Source: Bombyx mori
Taxonomy: Eukaryota; Arthropoda; Insecta; Lepidoptera; Bombycidae
Assembly: GCF_030269925.1 (NCBI RefSeq)
Contig: NC_085108.1
Span: forward strand, 6,014,001-6,078,000
Direction: 5' to 3'
Length of the DNA stretch: 64,000 bases
The notes beneath the pieces are model-generated. The model was not told the DNA's origin and ran no database searches. It saw only the letters and a program-made list of their open reading frames with translations. Below are positions 58,201-63,109 of this stretch, in pieces. Numbering within the stretch: position 1 is the first letter of the stretch; every line of letters begins with the position of its first letter. Position numbers and translations under genes: made by a program.

Positions 58201-58220
58201 GACACTGTATCTTCGACCAT
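23841..58220 (-). CDS. gem: gem/TFCP2-like transcription factor (CP2 family), complete, 20 exons
   Basis: Exons in transcript order: 58220-58076, 49985-49874, 48697-48574, 48102-48015, 47531-47436, 46758-46653, 46133-45989, 45263-45162, 44717-44610, 44162-44028, 43594-43475, 41889-41819, 30789-30734, 30000-29944, 27525-27480, 26550-26460, 25873-25758, 25209-25135, 24653-24521, 23993-23841. All borders are GT/AG, every phase matches, and the sum is 2079 nt (692 codons plus TGA). The protein follows the TFCP2/LBP-1/gemini plan: a conserved ALPIFKQE-like block ([12 protein letters not shown]), the CP2 DNA-binding domain, a serine/proline linker, a SAM-like domain and a C-terminal oligomerisation region. 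Such factors bind DNA in the nucleus as dimers or tetramers. The first exon is assigned because its ATG-initiated frame ends in the phase the second exon needs; it is the least certain exon. Intron 1 is about 8 kb and intron 12 about 11 kb. Confidence 0.92.
24032..24300 (-). mobile_element. BMC1-like LINE, ORF end plus 3' UTR
   Basis: Reverse copy in the last gem intron. It runs from the degraded tail through the hairpin arms (here CCCACTGAC/CCAGTGGG on the + strand) to the DPPDP coding block (ggatcaggaggatccg). Confidence 0.8.
24392..24513 (-). mobile_element. LINE 'Lx' 3' end, about 8 bp from a gem splice donor
   Basis: Reverse copy of the LINE tail (attgcccttgtgggcagacg ... aagccactgcctacc). 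Its truncated 5' end lies about 8 bp beyond the exon 19 donor at 24520. Just past its T-run, bases 24365-24390 repeat part of exon 19. A shorter, isolated Lx piece is at about 25617-25666. Confidence 0.78.
25960..26102. repeat. interspersed repeat fragment (CCACTAGGTGGGGTCG type)
   Basis: The stretch CCCACTAGGTGGGGTCGACAC followed by T/C-rich sequence resembles a repeat common in moths and butterflies. Called from recollection only, with no second copy in the window. Confidence 0.35.
26190..26432 (-). mobile_element. Bm1-type SINE, 27 bp from a gem splice donor
   Basis: Reverse short-form copy ending CCACCAGT, then 27 bp to the edge of exon 16 (26460). It lies in intron 16. Confidence 0.86.
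26460..41889 (-). CDS. gem: gem linker exons 12-16
   Basis: Five short exons (71, 56, 57, 46 and 91 nt) encode residues about 428-534, a Ser/Pro/Thr-rich linker between the CP2 and SAM-like domains ([44 protein letters not shown]). Exon 14 (30000-29944) encodes [17 protein letters not shown]. It has a pyrimidine-poor acceptor (AATTGATGAAG) about 20-30 bp from a LINE relic, so it is the weakest call, though both flanking phases fit. This linker is also the least conserved part in known family members, so some of these exons may be alternatively used. Confidence 0.75.
27030..27222 (-). mobile_element. BMC1-like LINE 3' end
   Basis: Reverse copy from T8 plus CTCCTACCTAAGC to the hairpin arm CTCAGTGGG, where it stops. 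A hairpin-base truncation. Bases 26551-27029 and 27526-28059 show no gene. Confidence 0.8.
28060..28304 (-). pseudogene. THAP-domain relic, frameshifted, in a gem intron
   Basis: On the minus strand a frame preceded by a TTTCAG acceptor-like site reads [11 protein letters not shown] ... [12 protein letters not shown] ... SKNEL. After a frame change at about 28170 it continues NAFPTLNLP. These match the second half of a THAP zinc-binding domain: the AVGR helix, the Cys-x-x-HF block (first Cys replaced, reads IREDHF) and the closing AVPT-type motif. The N-terminal C2 part was not found. THAP domains occur in P-element-type transposases and in host DNA-binding proteins; this is a dead fragment of one. 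Confidence 0.6.
28379..28648. mobile_element. MITE with CCCGCG inverted ends
   Basis: The left end CCCGCGTCGGACGCACCGC and the reverse complement of the right end CCCGCGACAGACACACCGC match except at four positions and continue with CACGCAAAA. About 270 bp, non-coding. Confidence 0.7.
29102..29342. mobile_element. MITE with about 65-bp inverted ends
   Basis: Both ends share GCGTCGGCCnCTAGATGGC and TTCGCTTCGATTAGTTTC in inverse orientation around a short AT-rich core. This foldback-like element is about 241 bp long. Confidence 0.75.
29423..29662 (-). mobile_element. Bm1-type SINE, short form
   Basis: Reverse copy, tail to CCACCAGT, in gem intron 14. Confidence 0.87.
30030..30110 (+). mobile_element. 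LINE 'Lx' tail, diverged, next to gem exon 14
   Basis: Worn match to the Lx 3' end (cgtccatgagcgacggtgaa versus tccatgggcgacggtaacc). It ends about 20-30 bp from the exon 14 acceptor at 30001. Confidence 0.5.
30183..30470 (-). mobile_element. Helitron-like element, second copy
   Basis: Same element as 9057-9321, with CTAG and a GAGC/GCTC hairpin at its minus-strand 3' end. Confidence 0.55.
30790..32256. other. gem intron, 1.5 kb without recognised features
   Basis: AT-rich; no repeat family, convincing ORF or RNA gene was seen. Confidence 0.4.
32257..32603 (-). CDS. unrecognised GC-rich ORF inside gem intron 12, apparently frameshifted
   Basis: Two overlapping minus-strand frames look like one coding region split by a frame change. 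The first starts at an ATG at 32601-32603 and reads 37 codons ([19 protein letters not shown] ... [12 protein letters not shown]) to a TGA at 32490-32492. The second is open from 32562 to a TAA at 32257 and encodes a charged segment ([48 protein letters not shown]). The base composition is much more GC-rich than the surrounding intron. A sequence error, a real pseudogene or an unrecognised splice would each explain it. I do not recognise the family. It could be a small nested host gene. Confidence 0.4.
32604..33770. other. gem intron, possible promoter side of the nested ORF
   Basis: The first 400 bp are less AT-rich than the intron average and could hold a promoter for the minus-strand ORF. 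No specific motif is claimed. The remainder shows nothing. Confidence 0.25.
33771..34024 (-). mobile_element. Bm1-type SINE, short form
   Basis: Reverse copy, T10 start to CCACCAGT. Bases 34025-34800 show no gene. Confidence 0.87.
34805..34875 (-). repeat. interspersed repeat Q, uninterrupted fragment
   Basis: The sequence tggctgagcccttgctcgcc ... ctggaaaggcctccgagcc is the reverse of the repeat at about 7640-7930 and 56997-57105. It lacks the MITE that splits the first of these. Bases 34876-35264 show nothing else. Confidence 0.55.
35265..35524 (-). mobile_element. Bm1-type SINE, short form
   Basis: Reverse copy, T-rich start to CCACCAGT. Confidence 0.87.
35595..36030 (+). mobile_element. 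Helitron-like element (TCTATACTAATATTATAAAG start)
   Basis: Begins TCTATACTAATATTATAAAG and ends with a GC-rich stretch (CCCGAGCGGAGCCGGAGCGG) then CTAG, the layout of lepidopteran non-autonomous Helitrons (Lep1 type). About 436 bp, non-coding. Confidence 0.7.
36269..36331. repeat. perfect 30-bp inverted repeat with 3-nt loop
   Basis: Arms 36269-36298 and 36302-36331 are perfectly complementary (outer part TTCTCAGATTCATATC), with the loop TAT. The right arm abuts the R1-like LINE fragment at 36332. Confidence 0.92.
36332..36452 (+). mobile_element. R1-like LINE, short internal fragment
   Basis: About 121 bp identical or nearly so to 37573-37693, including the leading GGTGAATCGCG/CGCGATTCACC hairpin, then stopping abruptly inside the coding region with no tail. 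It looks copied from the longer element. Confidence 0.7.
36609..36858 (-). mobile_element. Helitron-like element, uninterrupted copy
   Basis: On the minus strand it starts TCTATACTAATATA and ends GCCCAGCGAAGCGGACGG ... CTAG. It is the intact paralogue of the element at 50708-52306 that a BMC1 copy splits. Bases 36859-37375 show only a short TAA microsatellite. Confidence 0.7.
37376..39093 (+). repeat. tandem duplication of a 335-bp unit, one copy split by a LINE
   Basis: Unit 1 is 37376-37575 plus 38624-38755; unit 2 is 38756-39093. They match closely throughout (tttagaagttcagaccatgg ... gaagaaccgtattggactac). A short frame in each ([14 protein letters not shown]) recalls the zinc-knuckle end of a LINE polymerase, so the unit is probably an old retroelement remnant. 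Confidence 0.8.
37576..38608 (+). mobile_element. R1-like LINE, 5'-truncated, with 15-bp target duplication
   Basis: GGCAATATTATATCG at 37561-37575 and 38609-38623 flanks a GC-rich 1.03-kb insertion ending in about 17 A. The first part codes for the C-terminus of a reverse-transcriptase ORF ([14 protein letters not shown], then [19 protein letters not shown], a C2HC zinc motif). After a frame change at about 37790 the sequence [13 protein letters not shown] follows, with a stop near 37990. The remaining 600 bp is 3' UTR. The long antisense frame at 37623-38255 is a GC artefact. Confidence 0.82.
39112..39420 (-). mobile_element. BMC1-like LINE, ORF end plus 3' UTR
   Basis: Reverse copy with both hairpin arms intact and the basic C-terminal coding block. 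It ends at the DPPDP codons (ggatcgggaggatccg). Confidence 0.82.
39427..39540 (+). mobile_element. LINE 'Lx' 3' end
   Basis: Forward copy of the tail (gcagcggcttggctttgccc ... gccgtatgctcatctgcccac) with an A-rich end. It is directly next to the BMC1 piece. Confidence 0.72.
39541..41145. other. gem intron, 1.6 kb without a supported gene
   Basis: AT-rich. A 71-codon frame at 40364-40579 begins plausibly ([12 protein letters not shown]) but has no splice or homology support. A degraded SINE-like piece may lie near 39755-39790. Confidence 0.35.
41146..41275 (-). mobile_element. LINE 'Lx' 3' end
   Basis: Reverse copy, T-rich start then tattgcccttgtaggcagac ... gagccgctgcctaccgc. Confidence 0.75.
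41484..41730 (-). mobile_element. Bm1-type SINE, short form
   Basis: Reverse copy, T9 start to CCACCAGT, inside what may be an older repeat (about 41400-41780). Confidence 0.87.
42145..42422. mobile_element. MITE family 1 (TGAGTCG ends), copy 3
   Basis: 278 bp, very close to the copy at 22134-22401 and in the same orientation. It lies in gem intron 11. Confidence 0.82.
42614..42727 (+). mobile_element. LINE 'Lx' 3' end
   Basis: Forward tail copy with A8. It is followed by T-rich sequence and a TTA microsatellite near 42810. Confidence 0.75.
42939..43140 (-). mobile_element. Helitron-like element, diverged copy
   Basis: Same family as 36609-36858 (CTAG, CCGCTCGCTGGGCATT, then ccaagtttcaagtcaatcgg), with an internal deletion and a different far end. 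Confidence 0.6.
43475..46133 (-). CDS. gem: gem CP2 DNA-binding domain exons 7-11
   Basis: Residues about 224-427. Exon 7 gives [10 protein letters not shown] and [13 protein letters not shown], the family signature. Exon 8 gives [11 protein letters not shown] and RPGERIVE. Exon 9 gives [10 protein letters not shown] and the [11 protein letters not shown] core. Exon 10 gives [23 protein letters not shown] and CQIKV. Exon 11 gives [16 protein letters not shown] and the [10 protein letters not shown] end. Each block has a clear human TFCP2 counterpart (for example [13 protein letters not shown] is identical over most of its length). Exons 7 to 11 end in phase 0, so the domain is built from phase-compatible units. 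Confidence 0.95.
43812..44023 (+). mobile_element. BMC1-like LINE 3' end whose target duplication ends 4 bp from a gem exon
   Basis: GTGTATCT at 43812-43819 and 44016-44023 flanks a 196-bp copy that begins at the hairpin arm (here CGCACTGAA) and ends in an A tract. The right duplication lies four bases from the edge of gem exon 10 (44028), so the insertion fell within the donor region. Confidence 0.85.
44211..44507 (-). mobile_element. Bm1-type SINE, intermediate length
   Basis: Reverse copy that continues past CACCAG into the mid-body (attacgcaaattagaatttt ... tttttattac) but lacks the tRNA head. Confidence 0.83.
44801..45080. repeat. about 20-bp minisatellite rich in CACGTG
   Basis: About a dozen degenerate units alternating AAGGCTACGCCACGTGTGGC-like and AAATCTGCGCAACATG-like forms. 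The palindromic E-box CACGTG recurs at least four times. It lies in gem intron 8 between exons 44717 and 45162. Confidence 0.85.
45365..45596 (+). mobile_element. Bm1-type SINE, short form
   Basis: Forward copy starting ACTGGTGGTAGG and ending aagcaataaaaaaa, with a small deletion before ATAACCACTTAACACC. Confidence 0.85.
45676..45906 (-). mobile_element. Bm1-type SINE, short form, slightly truncated
   Basis: Reverse copy that stops at GCGGACTCATGG, short of the usual CCACCAGT end. It is followed 80 bp later by gem exon 7. Confidence 0.82.
46653..58220 (-). CDS. gem: gem N-terminal exons 1-6
   Basis: These exons encode residues 1 to about 223. Exon 1 (58220-58076) opens with [13 protein letters not shown] and an Ala/Arg-rich helix-like stretch. 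Exon 2 (49985-49874) has a Ser run and a [10 protein letters not shown] segment. Exon 3 (48697-48574) carries the block conserved with TFCP2 (LAVFKQEAP) and a Pro/Arg-rich tail. Exons 4 and 5 are poorly conserved (Gln- and Met-rich). Exon 6 (46758-46653) leads into the DNA-binding domain with [10 protein letters not shown] and KDDTR. A 139-bp minisatellite starts 6 bp beyond the exon 2 donor, and a LINE sits within about 15-30 bp of the exon 4 donor. Confidence 0.85.
46832..47136 (-). mobile_element. SINE/LINE/SINE mosaic
   Basis: Reading +: a SINE tail (attgcttagatgtctggacg), then Lx LINE tail sequence (gcccacctgatggtgagtgg to gccgctgcctaccgcttaat), then SINE body from the GATGTCCATCTACAATG point to CCACCAGT. 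The LINE block replaces the homologous SINE segment rather than simply splitting it. Confidence 0.7.
47210..47362 (+). mobile_element. BMC1-like LINE 3' fragment
   Basis: Starts about 12 bp before the hairpin and ends early, without the final CTATCAGC-TAGG and A tail. It lies 74 bp from gem exon 5. Confidence 0.78.
47620..48000 (-). mobile_element. LINE 'Lx', ORF C-terminus and 3' end, next to gem exon 4
   Basis: Minus-strand coding sequence ([32 protein letters not shown], ending IAEVHGRR) is followed by the short 3' UTR and tail. It matches 53670-54019. The 5' end is within about 15-30 bp of the gem exon 4 donor, and gem exon 4 reads through into the LINE frame without a stop. Confidence 0.82.
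48150..48209 (-). mobile_element. Bm1-type SINE, tail only
   Basis: About 60 bp of the 3' end, T-rich start to GTTAAGTGG. A very short truncation. Confidence 0.78.
48467..48501. repeat. perfect 15-bp hairpin with 5-nt loop
   Basis: TGTACCTGCACTGAC and its exact complement flank CATCT in gem intron 3. The stem is too short for a typical microRNA precursor. Confidence 0.85.
49173..49867. repeat. 139-bp minisatellite, five copies, abutting the gem exon 2 donor
   Basis: Starts of TCTACCTT at 49173, 49312, 49451, 49590 and 49729 give an exact 139-bp period. A sixth partial start merges into the donor of exon 2 (49874). Copies differ by a few substitutions. On the gem strand every unit contains AAAAG|GTAGAT, a donor-like site. 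Confidence 0.93.
50018..50249 (-). mobile_element. Bm1-type SINE, short form, in gem intron 1
   Basis: Reverse copy, T9 start to CCACCAGT, with a small deletion in the tail (tattcacgcggctcacagcc). It is 33 bp upstream of gem exon 2 on that strand. Confidence 0.84.
50708..52306 (-). mobile_element. Helitron-like element split by a BMC1 insertion
   Basis: The outer parts 50708-50854 and 52198-52306 together match the intact copy at 36609-36858. Ends are CTAG on one side and TATATTAGTATAGA (reverse of TCTATACTAATATA) on the other. Confidence 0.78.
50855..52197 (+). mobile_element. BMC1-like jockey-clade LINE, young 5'-truncated copy with RT coding region
   Basis: An open frame (50851-51921, 356 codons, first ATG supplied by the target duplication) encodes the C-terminal half of a reverse transcriptase: [13 protein letters not shown] at residues 46-58, the catalytic FADD at 76-79, [11 protein letters not shown] thumb-type sequence, and a very basic tail [14 protein letters not shown]. 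The 3' UTR has the CCCACTGAG/CTCAGTGGG hairpin and an uninterrupted run of about 82 A (52118-52199). AAGTACATGT borders both sides (50845-50854, 52198-52207). It matches the Bombyx BMC1/L1Bm type from memory of the family. Endonuclease and the N-terminal RT are missing, so it cannot move by itself. Confidence 0.85.
52307..53425. other. gem intron 1, 1.1 kb without recognised gene
   Basis: AT-rich. Possible old retroelement fragment near 52500-52640 (gtgggaggttctcatttcga). Nothing else was seen. Confidence 0.35.
53426..53584. mobile_element. MITE, second copy of the 7670-7830 element
   Basis: The left end and middle are near identical (TTAGTGCGAGTTTTTTAACG, CCGCTAGGGGCGCTGTTCCA), but the right inverted end is eroded. 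Confidence 0.75.
53670..54019 (-). mobile_element. LINE 'Lx', ORF C-terminus and 3' end
   Basis: Same region as 47620-48000 with an open 92-codon frame ending IAEVHGRR. It is truncated at a slightly different 5' point. Confidence 0.83.
54474..54690 (-). mobile_element. possible Helitron-like element
   Basis: Starts CTAG then CCTGCCCTCGCTTCGCTTCGG and ends actttgatttatactatgta. The layout resembles other CTAG-ended repeats here. Bases 54691-55720 hold no supported gene; a 96-codon frame at 55081-55371 lies in repeat-like DNA. Confidence 0.45.
55721..56071 (+). mobile_element. BMC1-like LINE, ORF end plus 3' UTR, 8-bp target duplication
   Basis: AGTGATAG at 55721-55728 and 56064-56071 flanks a copy beginning in the RRRPKHVI codons and ending with A8. 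Confidence 0.84.
56575..56952 (+). mobile_element. RTE-like LINE 3' end with TGA-repeat tail
   Basis: Coding sequence in two frames gives [28 protein letters not shown], then [20 protein letters not shown] and YIQQWIDTG stop. This is the C-terminal signature of moth RTE-type polymerases, followed at once by (TGA)n. A frameshift sits near 56750. Confidence 0.8.
56997..57105 (+). repeat. interspersed repeat Q
   Basis: The sequence tagcccggaggcctttccag to gcctccaaaggagacctaa, as at 7640-7930 but without the MITE. Confidence 0.55.
57439..57873 (-). mobile_element. Bm1-type SINE, full length with tRNA-like head
   Basis: Reverse copy about 435 bp long. On the minus strand it begins CGTCGTGGCTTAAAGGATAA (box A with one change) and has GTTCGAATCTC (box B). 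It ends 200 bp from gem exon 1. Confidence 0.87.
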
Positions 58221-58875
58221 CTCGAAAACTCCGATTTCTATTGGCACAATACCGATAACACTGCGACTTTTTTAAAGTTTTAGCACGACCGATAACAGAT
58301 GGCGTTGTTCTCAAATTTTGAACGTTTTATCTTTACACTTGAGCTTCGCTTTTAGAAGTTTCCAGATTCGGTACCATCACTTTTAATTATTAAAGTAGAC
58401 GTCCGTTCGTTAGATTCCGCTTTTGAACACTTTATAATACACGGACACACTCTGTATACTTGTTTTATTGCAGTCATTTTAAATACACAATTGCTTGTTT
58501 ATTATTATCTCGTAGTTACTTCATTAAAATCTTGGCCGGTACACAAATAAACGTCTAGATTAATATAGGTTATGTTCTTAGATAAAAGTCAAGGGAAGAT
58601 TTGGTAATTTTTTTTAATAGCGCTTAATATTTGCTTGTTATTTATTAAATGGAATCTTAGAATGTAATTTTCACCGACTTTAAGACGTCGTGTGCGACAT
58701 TCCGACTAACTAGATAATTTTCATAACTATGAAAAACCGCTGAGAATAATTATTGATATTTTAATGAGAGAGTGCGTTTGTTTGTGTTTTGATTGTTATT
58801 CTTTCAAGTCGAAAACAAGCAACGAATTCACATAATTTTTTTGAAGTGATAGTGTTAATTCATCTGTGTGTCTAG
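58221..58875 (-). promoter_or_regulatory. gem: region upstream of the gem start codon
   Basis: The putative first ATG of gem is 58218-58220. Upstream the frame stays open to 58247 with no other ATG, then AT-rich sequence follows with no obvious TATA box. The 5' UTR and promoter presumably lie here, but no element can be named. Confidence 0.3.
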
Positions 58876-59114
58876 CAACCGTTCTCGTCGAATCTGTCGC
58901 TTGCGACGAAGGGTTCGGCGAGCAAATTAATCGTGTAGCACAACCCACTGAGTTTCTCGCCGGATCTTCTCAGTGGGTCGCGTTTCTGATCCGGTGGTAG
59001 ACTCTGCGAAGCACTGCTCTTGCTAGGTCAGGCGTCAGAAAATTCGTCAAGTTAGAGCCCCGTGAGCTCACCTATTCGGCTGATTACTGTTACCAGCATA
59101 GGAAGAAAAAAAAT
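58876..59114 (+). mobile_element. BMC1-like LINE, ORF end plus 3' UTR
   Basis: Starts in the basic C-terminal codons (accgttctcgtcgaatctgt) and has the perfect hairpin. The 3' part is shortened but still ends in A9. Confidence 0.78.
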
Positions 59115-59540
59115 TGGCGTGACATAAGTATTGATACCGAAAAATCCACTCATTCCTACGGGAAACTTATATACTGACATGTACATACCTAAACTTATTT
59201 AATGTAAATTTCCGAGGATCGAAACAAGATTCATAAATAATTTTTCACGACTTGCGACACGCCCACAATCAATTTGAGGCATGGTTACTACGATAATAGG
59301 GTAACAATTATATTATGACGTAAGCATGATCATCGGTATGCAAGAAGAAGCCATTTTTTATTTACTTATTGGCAAAGGCGGAACCCTTTCAAAGGTAATT
59401 GTTTTATACGTTGAAACCTGACCAACTGTGAATATTCGTATGCGTAGTCTTTATGGAAAGTTGAATAAATAGGTTCGAATCACTATTTACACAACAATAG
59501 TTCGCTTGAAACGGCCATAGCATGAGCTTGGTAAATTGTC

Positions 59541-59616
59541 AATTACTGCTTCACGGCAGAAATAGTCGTGGTGGTGGTACCTATCCATGCGGACTCACGC
59601 GAGTTCCTACCACCAA
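59541..59616 (-). mobile_element. Bm1-type SINE, central fragment
   Basis: Only the part from the recurrent 5' start to the GCAGTAAT region is present; the tail is missing. Bases 59115-59540 show nothing. Confidence 0.7.
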
Positions 59617-59856
59617 ATAAATAGATTTATCTTTTTTATAGATATTTTGTATCTTTTTCAATTCATTGTTACTTATTGCGTTGGTTCTCTAATGCTTTAG
59701 ACCGTCCACGTCTGACTTGAAATCCACGAAATACCAATTAACGTATAGTTACGAGACGTAACATATTATGGTAACATAATTCGTAAGTTGATATTAAACG
59801 GGCGTGATTTAGTTTCCGAATTTCAAGAAAATAATTATTTGTCTGCATTTATTTTT

Positions 59857-59963
59857 AAGGTGGGTGGCGCATTTACGTCGTAAATGTCTATGGGCTCCAG
59901 TAACCACTTAACACCGGGTGGGCTTTGAGCTCGAACCCGTCCACCCACCTAAGCAATAAAAAT
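59857..59963 (+). mobile_element. Bm1-type SINE, tail fragment
   Basis: Forward tail from AAGGTGGGTGGCG to aagcaataaaaa, with an insertion (gaaccc) in GAGCTCGTCC. Confidence 0.75.
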
Positions 59964-60109
59964 TAAAAAAATTTGTTTCGTTTTCAGATAAGATGAAAAA
60001 GTTTACTAATATTATTTTCTTAAAGAAAGAGGTTGAATGTAGGATTTAATGAAATATGTATATTAATTTACTGAAGATACGATTTAAATCGCACACTAAA
60101 GTAATAATT

Positions 60110-60292
60110 TTTTTCCCACCTATTCTAGTAACCTCAAGGGGTTATTCTAGATTCACCGAACTAGCAGGTGAGCTCACGGGGCTCAAACCGCGAGTGTTGC
60201 TAGCACTGGCCCTAGCAAGAGCAGTGCTTCGCAGACCGGATCGGAAACGCGACCCACTGAGAAGATCCAGCGAGAAACTCAGTGGGTTCTTT
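60110..60292 (-). mobile_element. BMC1-like LINE 3' end
   Basis: Reverse copy from the CCCACCTATT tail to the hairpin arm CTCAGTGGG, where it stops. A hairpin-base truncation. Confidence 0.8.
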
Positions 60293-60455
60293 TGTTTGGG
60301 CAAGGATGTAGCGTCCTTTTGTGTAGAAATAAATTAGCCTCTCATAATTTTGTCGTCATTGTTCAATATAGTTGTTCCTGTTTACCATTGTGTGGCCGGA
60401 TTCGATTTTAGGTTGCATGGTTAACCTTTTTTAACCCTTTTCGCTACAGTAGGTC

Positions 60456-60662
60456 TTTTTTTTTTGGTCAGGAGGAAATCGCCGGACTCCCACCCTCCAC
60501 TGGGGACGGCGGGCGGGGTATGTCATAGTCGAACCGACGAAAACCTCCTGTCGCTCAACAACTTACGTACGAACCTCCCATGAGACAGAACTCATGAAAA
60601 GGCAAAGGGGGGAGAGGGAAGCGTTTAGTGCGGAGCACATCTCTCCCATCACCCTCCCACTA
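60456..60662 (-). mobile_element. probable LINE 3' UTR fragment
   Basis: T9, then a GC-rich segment (gaggaaatcgccggactccc) unlike its surroundings, laid out as a reverse retroelement tail. The family is not identified. Confidence 0.4.
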
Positions 60663-60781
60663 CAGCAAGCCTAGCTGCAAAGTGTTTTACGGGAAACGTA
60701 GGACTGTGCCGAAATTGAGCACATCATCCATGAGGTGTACATAAGGCGTTTTTCAGCCAATGACTAGTCACTCATCGTGTA

Positions 60782-61023
60782 TGGTGGTAGGACCTCTTGT
60801 GAGGCCGCGCGGGTAGGTACCACCACCCTGCCTATTTCTGCCGTGAAGCAGTAATGCGTTTCGGTTTGAAGGGTGGGGTAGCTGTTGTAACTATACTGAG
60901 ACCTAAGAACATATATCTCAAGGTGGGTGGCGCATTTACGTTGTAGATGTCTATGGGCTCCAGTAACCACTTAACACCAGGTGGACTGTGAGCTCGTCCA
61001 CCCATCTAAGCAATAAAAAAAAA
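60782..61023 (+). mobile_element. Bm1-type SINE, short form
   Basis: Forward copy starting TGGTGGTAGG and ending aagcaataaaaaaaaa. Nearly consensus throughout. Confidence 0.88.
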
Positions 61024-61388
61024 GTACTGGCGGCGTTTTGTAGTGGGCGGCTAGCCATCGATAGTGGCGATAGGGTTGAGAGACCATAAATACAATAGTC
61101 CATACGTGTTGAGTGACTTGTGTTGAGGTCATTCGAATTGGTGCCGTCGACCTGCCTGGTGTCTGTTGTTAAGACGTAATTTCGAGGCATTAATTAGAGG
61201 GAAAAAGTAATAATTAGGAAATCATATCATAAATTTAGGTTAGGCGTGCTTATCTTACGATAGGTATAAGCGAATCGGCGAGCTCTCGTCGCCAATATTG
61301 TTAATTTGAAGTGTATTGACACCGATTGACCGACTGCTAGTGATGTGTGTTTAAAATAGAGATGGAAACTTTAACATAATTTCGATGC

Positions 61389-61613
61389 CTTCAATGAACA
61401 CTTTTTTTTTTTTTTCGGGTAGAGGGCCGAACCTGTTACGAGGTCCCCGCGCAAAAGGGGCGCGCGGGGTATTTGAGACTCAACGATCTGCATGGTGTTG
61501 TGAGCAGACCGCGGGCCCAAGGATTTTAGGGCCCACCCACTAAACGACTCCCCTGCACTCTTACACCCGACGTCCGATCTCCGTCCGGGGTCAGAACCCG
61601 TTCAGAGTAGGGG
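61389..61613 (-). mobile_element. R1-like LINE 3' UTR
   Basis: Reverse match to the last 215 bp of the element at 37576-38608 (cccacccactaaacgactcc, gtccgatctccgtccggggt), starting with a T13 run. It ends at agtaggggg. Confidence 0.8.
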
Positions 61614-61691
61614 GCCTCCAATGAACACTACGCTAACTCCAAGCTTGTAGATTTACAAGGAGGAGCGTTTAAACGAAAAAAGTTGATAAAA

Positions 61692-62110
61692 TCTATATAT
61701 TAATACGTGAAGCAAAAACTTTGTATCCTTTTTTACGAAAATTGCGCGGACGGAGGAGTATGAAATTTTCCACACTTATAGAGAATACAGAGAAGAAGTG
61801 CACAATGCAATTATTTTTTTTAAATAATGCATAAAAGATACATTAAATCAATAAAGAAGACATTACACACACTACATGCCATGTATTTGACGCACACACG
61901 CATGCATACTATTTATTGTCAAACTTTTATTCTTGACGTCTGTTGTCAAATTGAGAATAGATTAAATATTGTTTGTCTTTGTTAATATTTTTTATAGTGA
62001 AGCCTTGGCGAAATTTGTGATTATATAAGTATAAAATACAATCATTATAGTGTACAAACTTAGAATTCCAATTAATTATAATCGAATTTCGACTACTGCG
62101 GGACCTCTAG
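61692..62110 (+). mobile_element. Helitron-like element, complete copy
   Basis: Starts TCTATATATTAATACGTGAA and ends GCGGGACCTCTAG followed by T. The last part is the same as window bases 1-194. It is non-coding. Confidence 0.7.
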
Positions 62111-62357
62111 TCTTTATTATTGCAGGTATATTTATGGTTTTTTCTTGTGTGACTAGCTGATTTACTCTTGCTTCGAACCCCATCAATAATGATTAATTGT
62201 AATACTTTTAAAATAGTGAAGCGATTTGCGTGAAAAACGAAAATTTCAAAATTTTGAGTTAGAGTACCTAGTGTTCATTGGAGGCATCGATTTGACATTG
62301 GACAAGCACGATGTGGTGGAATTTGAGATTAAAGTAAGCTTGCTTGTAATACTACAG

Positions 62358-62515
62358 CTTTTTTTTTTATGGCTTAGATGGATGTACGAGCTCACAGCCC
62401 ACCTGGTGTCAAGTGCTCACTGGAGCCCATAGACATCTACAACGTAAATGCGCCACCCACCTTGAGTTATAAGTTCTAAGGTCTATAAGTCTATAAGGTC
62501 TATAAGTTCTAAGAC
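62358..62515 (-). mobile_element. Bm1-type SINE, truncated, with local duplication
   Basis: Reverse tail and part of the body. It ends in a short slippage-like repeat of GTCTATAAG where AAGGTCTCAG is expected. Confidence 0.78.
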
Positions 62516-62906
62516 TAATATAGTATGCTATAATAGGTATGAGCGTTAAGATATAAACTACCAAAGAAATTAAGAGACCTAGACGATTTTCATTTTAAGA
62601 AAAAACTAAAAAATAATCTTATTAGTGAAAATTATTATCACATGAATGATTTTCTTAGGGACGACATTCAAAATAAATTGCTTTTTTTTTTCAAATTATT
62701 TCTTGAATTAAGGATGAATAAAAGGTAAATTATATAATATCATAATATCCTGCACTGCACTAAAATTCGCATGTCAAATAATGACAAAGCATACACGCTG
62801 CTTTTAACTTATGTAATAACTCATTTTCACTGGGTATGCTTAGCGAATAAATGATTTGTTTCTTTCTTTCTATTGTACTAATACTAAATACACACATACA
62901 CTCTAA

Positions 62907-63109
62907 CCCAGATAAGCCTACTGTCCTATATTTAGGACAGTAGAAATAAAAAAAAAATCAGAATACCCTCTTTATCTAAGATTATTTAGTCTTATGATTT
63001 GCAGTAAGAAACGTGTCAGCTTTATTAGAAAAAATAAAAAGACAGTTATTTTAACAGTTTTTACCTTATATTTTACCATAAAAGTGTGTAATAAAAGTGC
63101 GTTGCAGAC
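62907..63109 (+). mobile_element. left end of a piggyBac-like element with an 11-bp palindrome
   Basis: CTAA at 62903-62906 followed by CCCAGATAAG fits a piggyBac end (CCC next to a mutated TTAA). At 62918-62943 CTACTGTCCTA-TATT-TAGGACAGTAG is a perfect inverted repeat. A third half-site TAGGACAGTAG is at 63276-63286 inside the intron. Confidence 0.5.
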
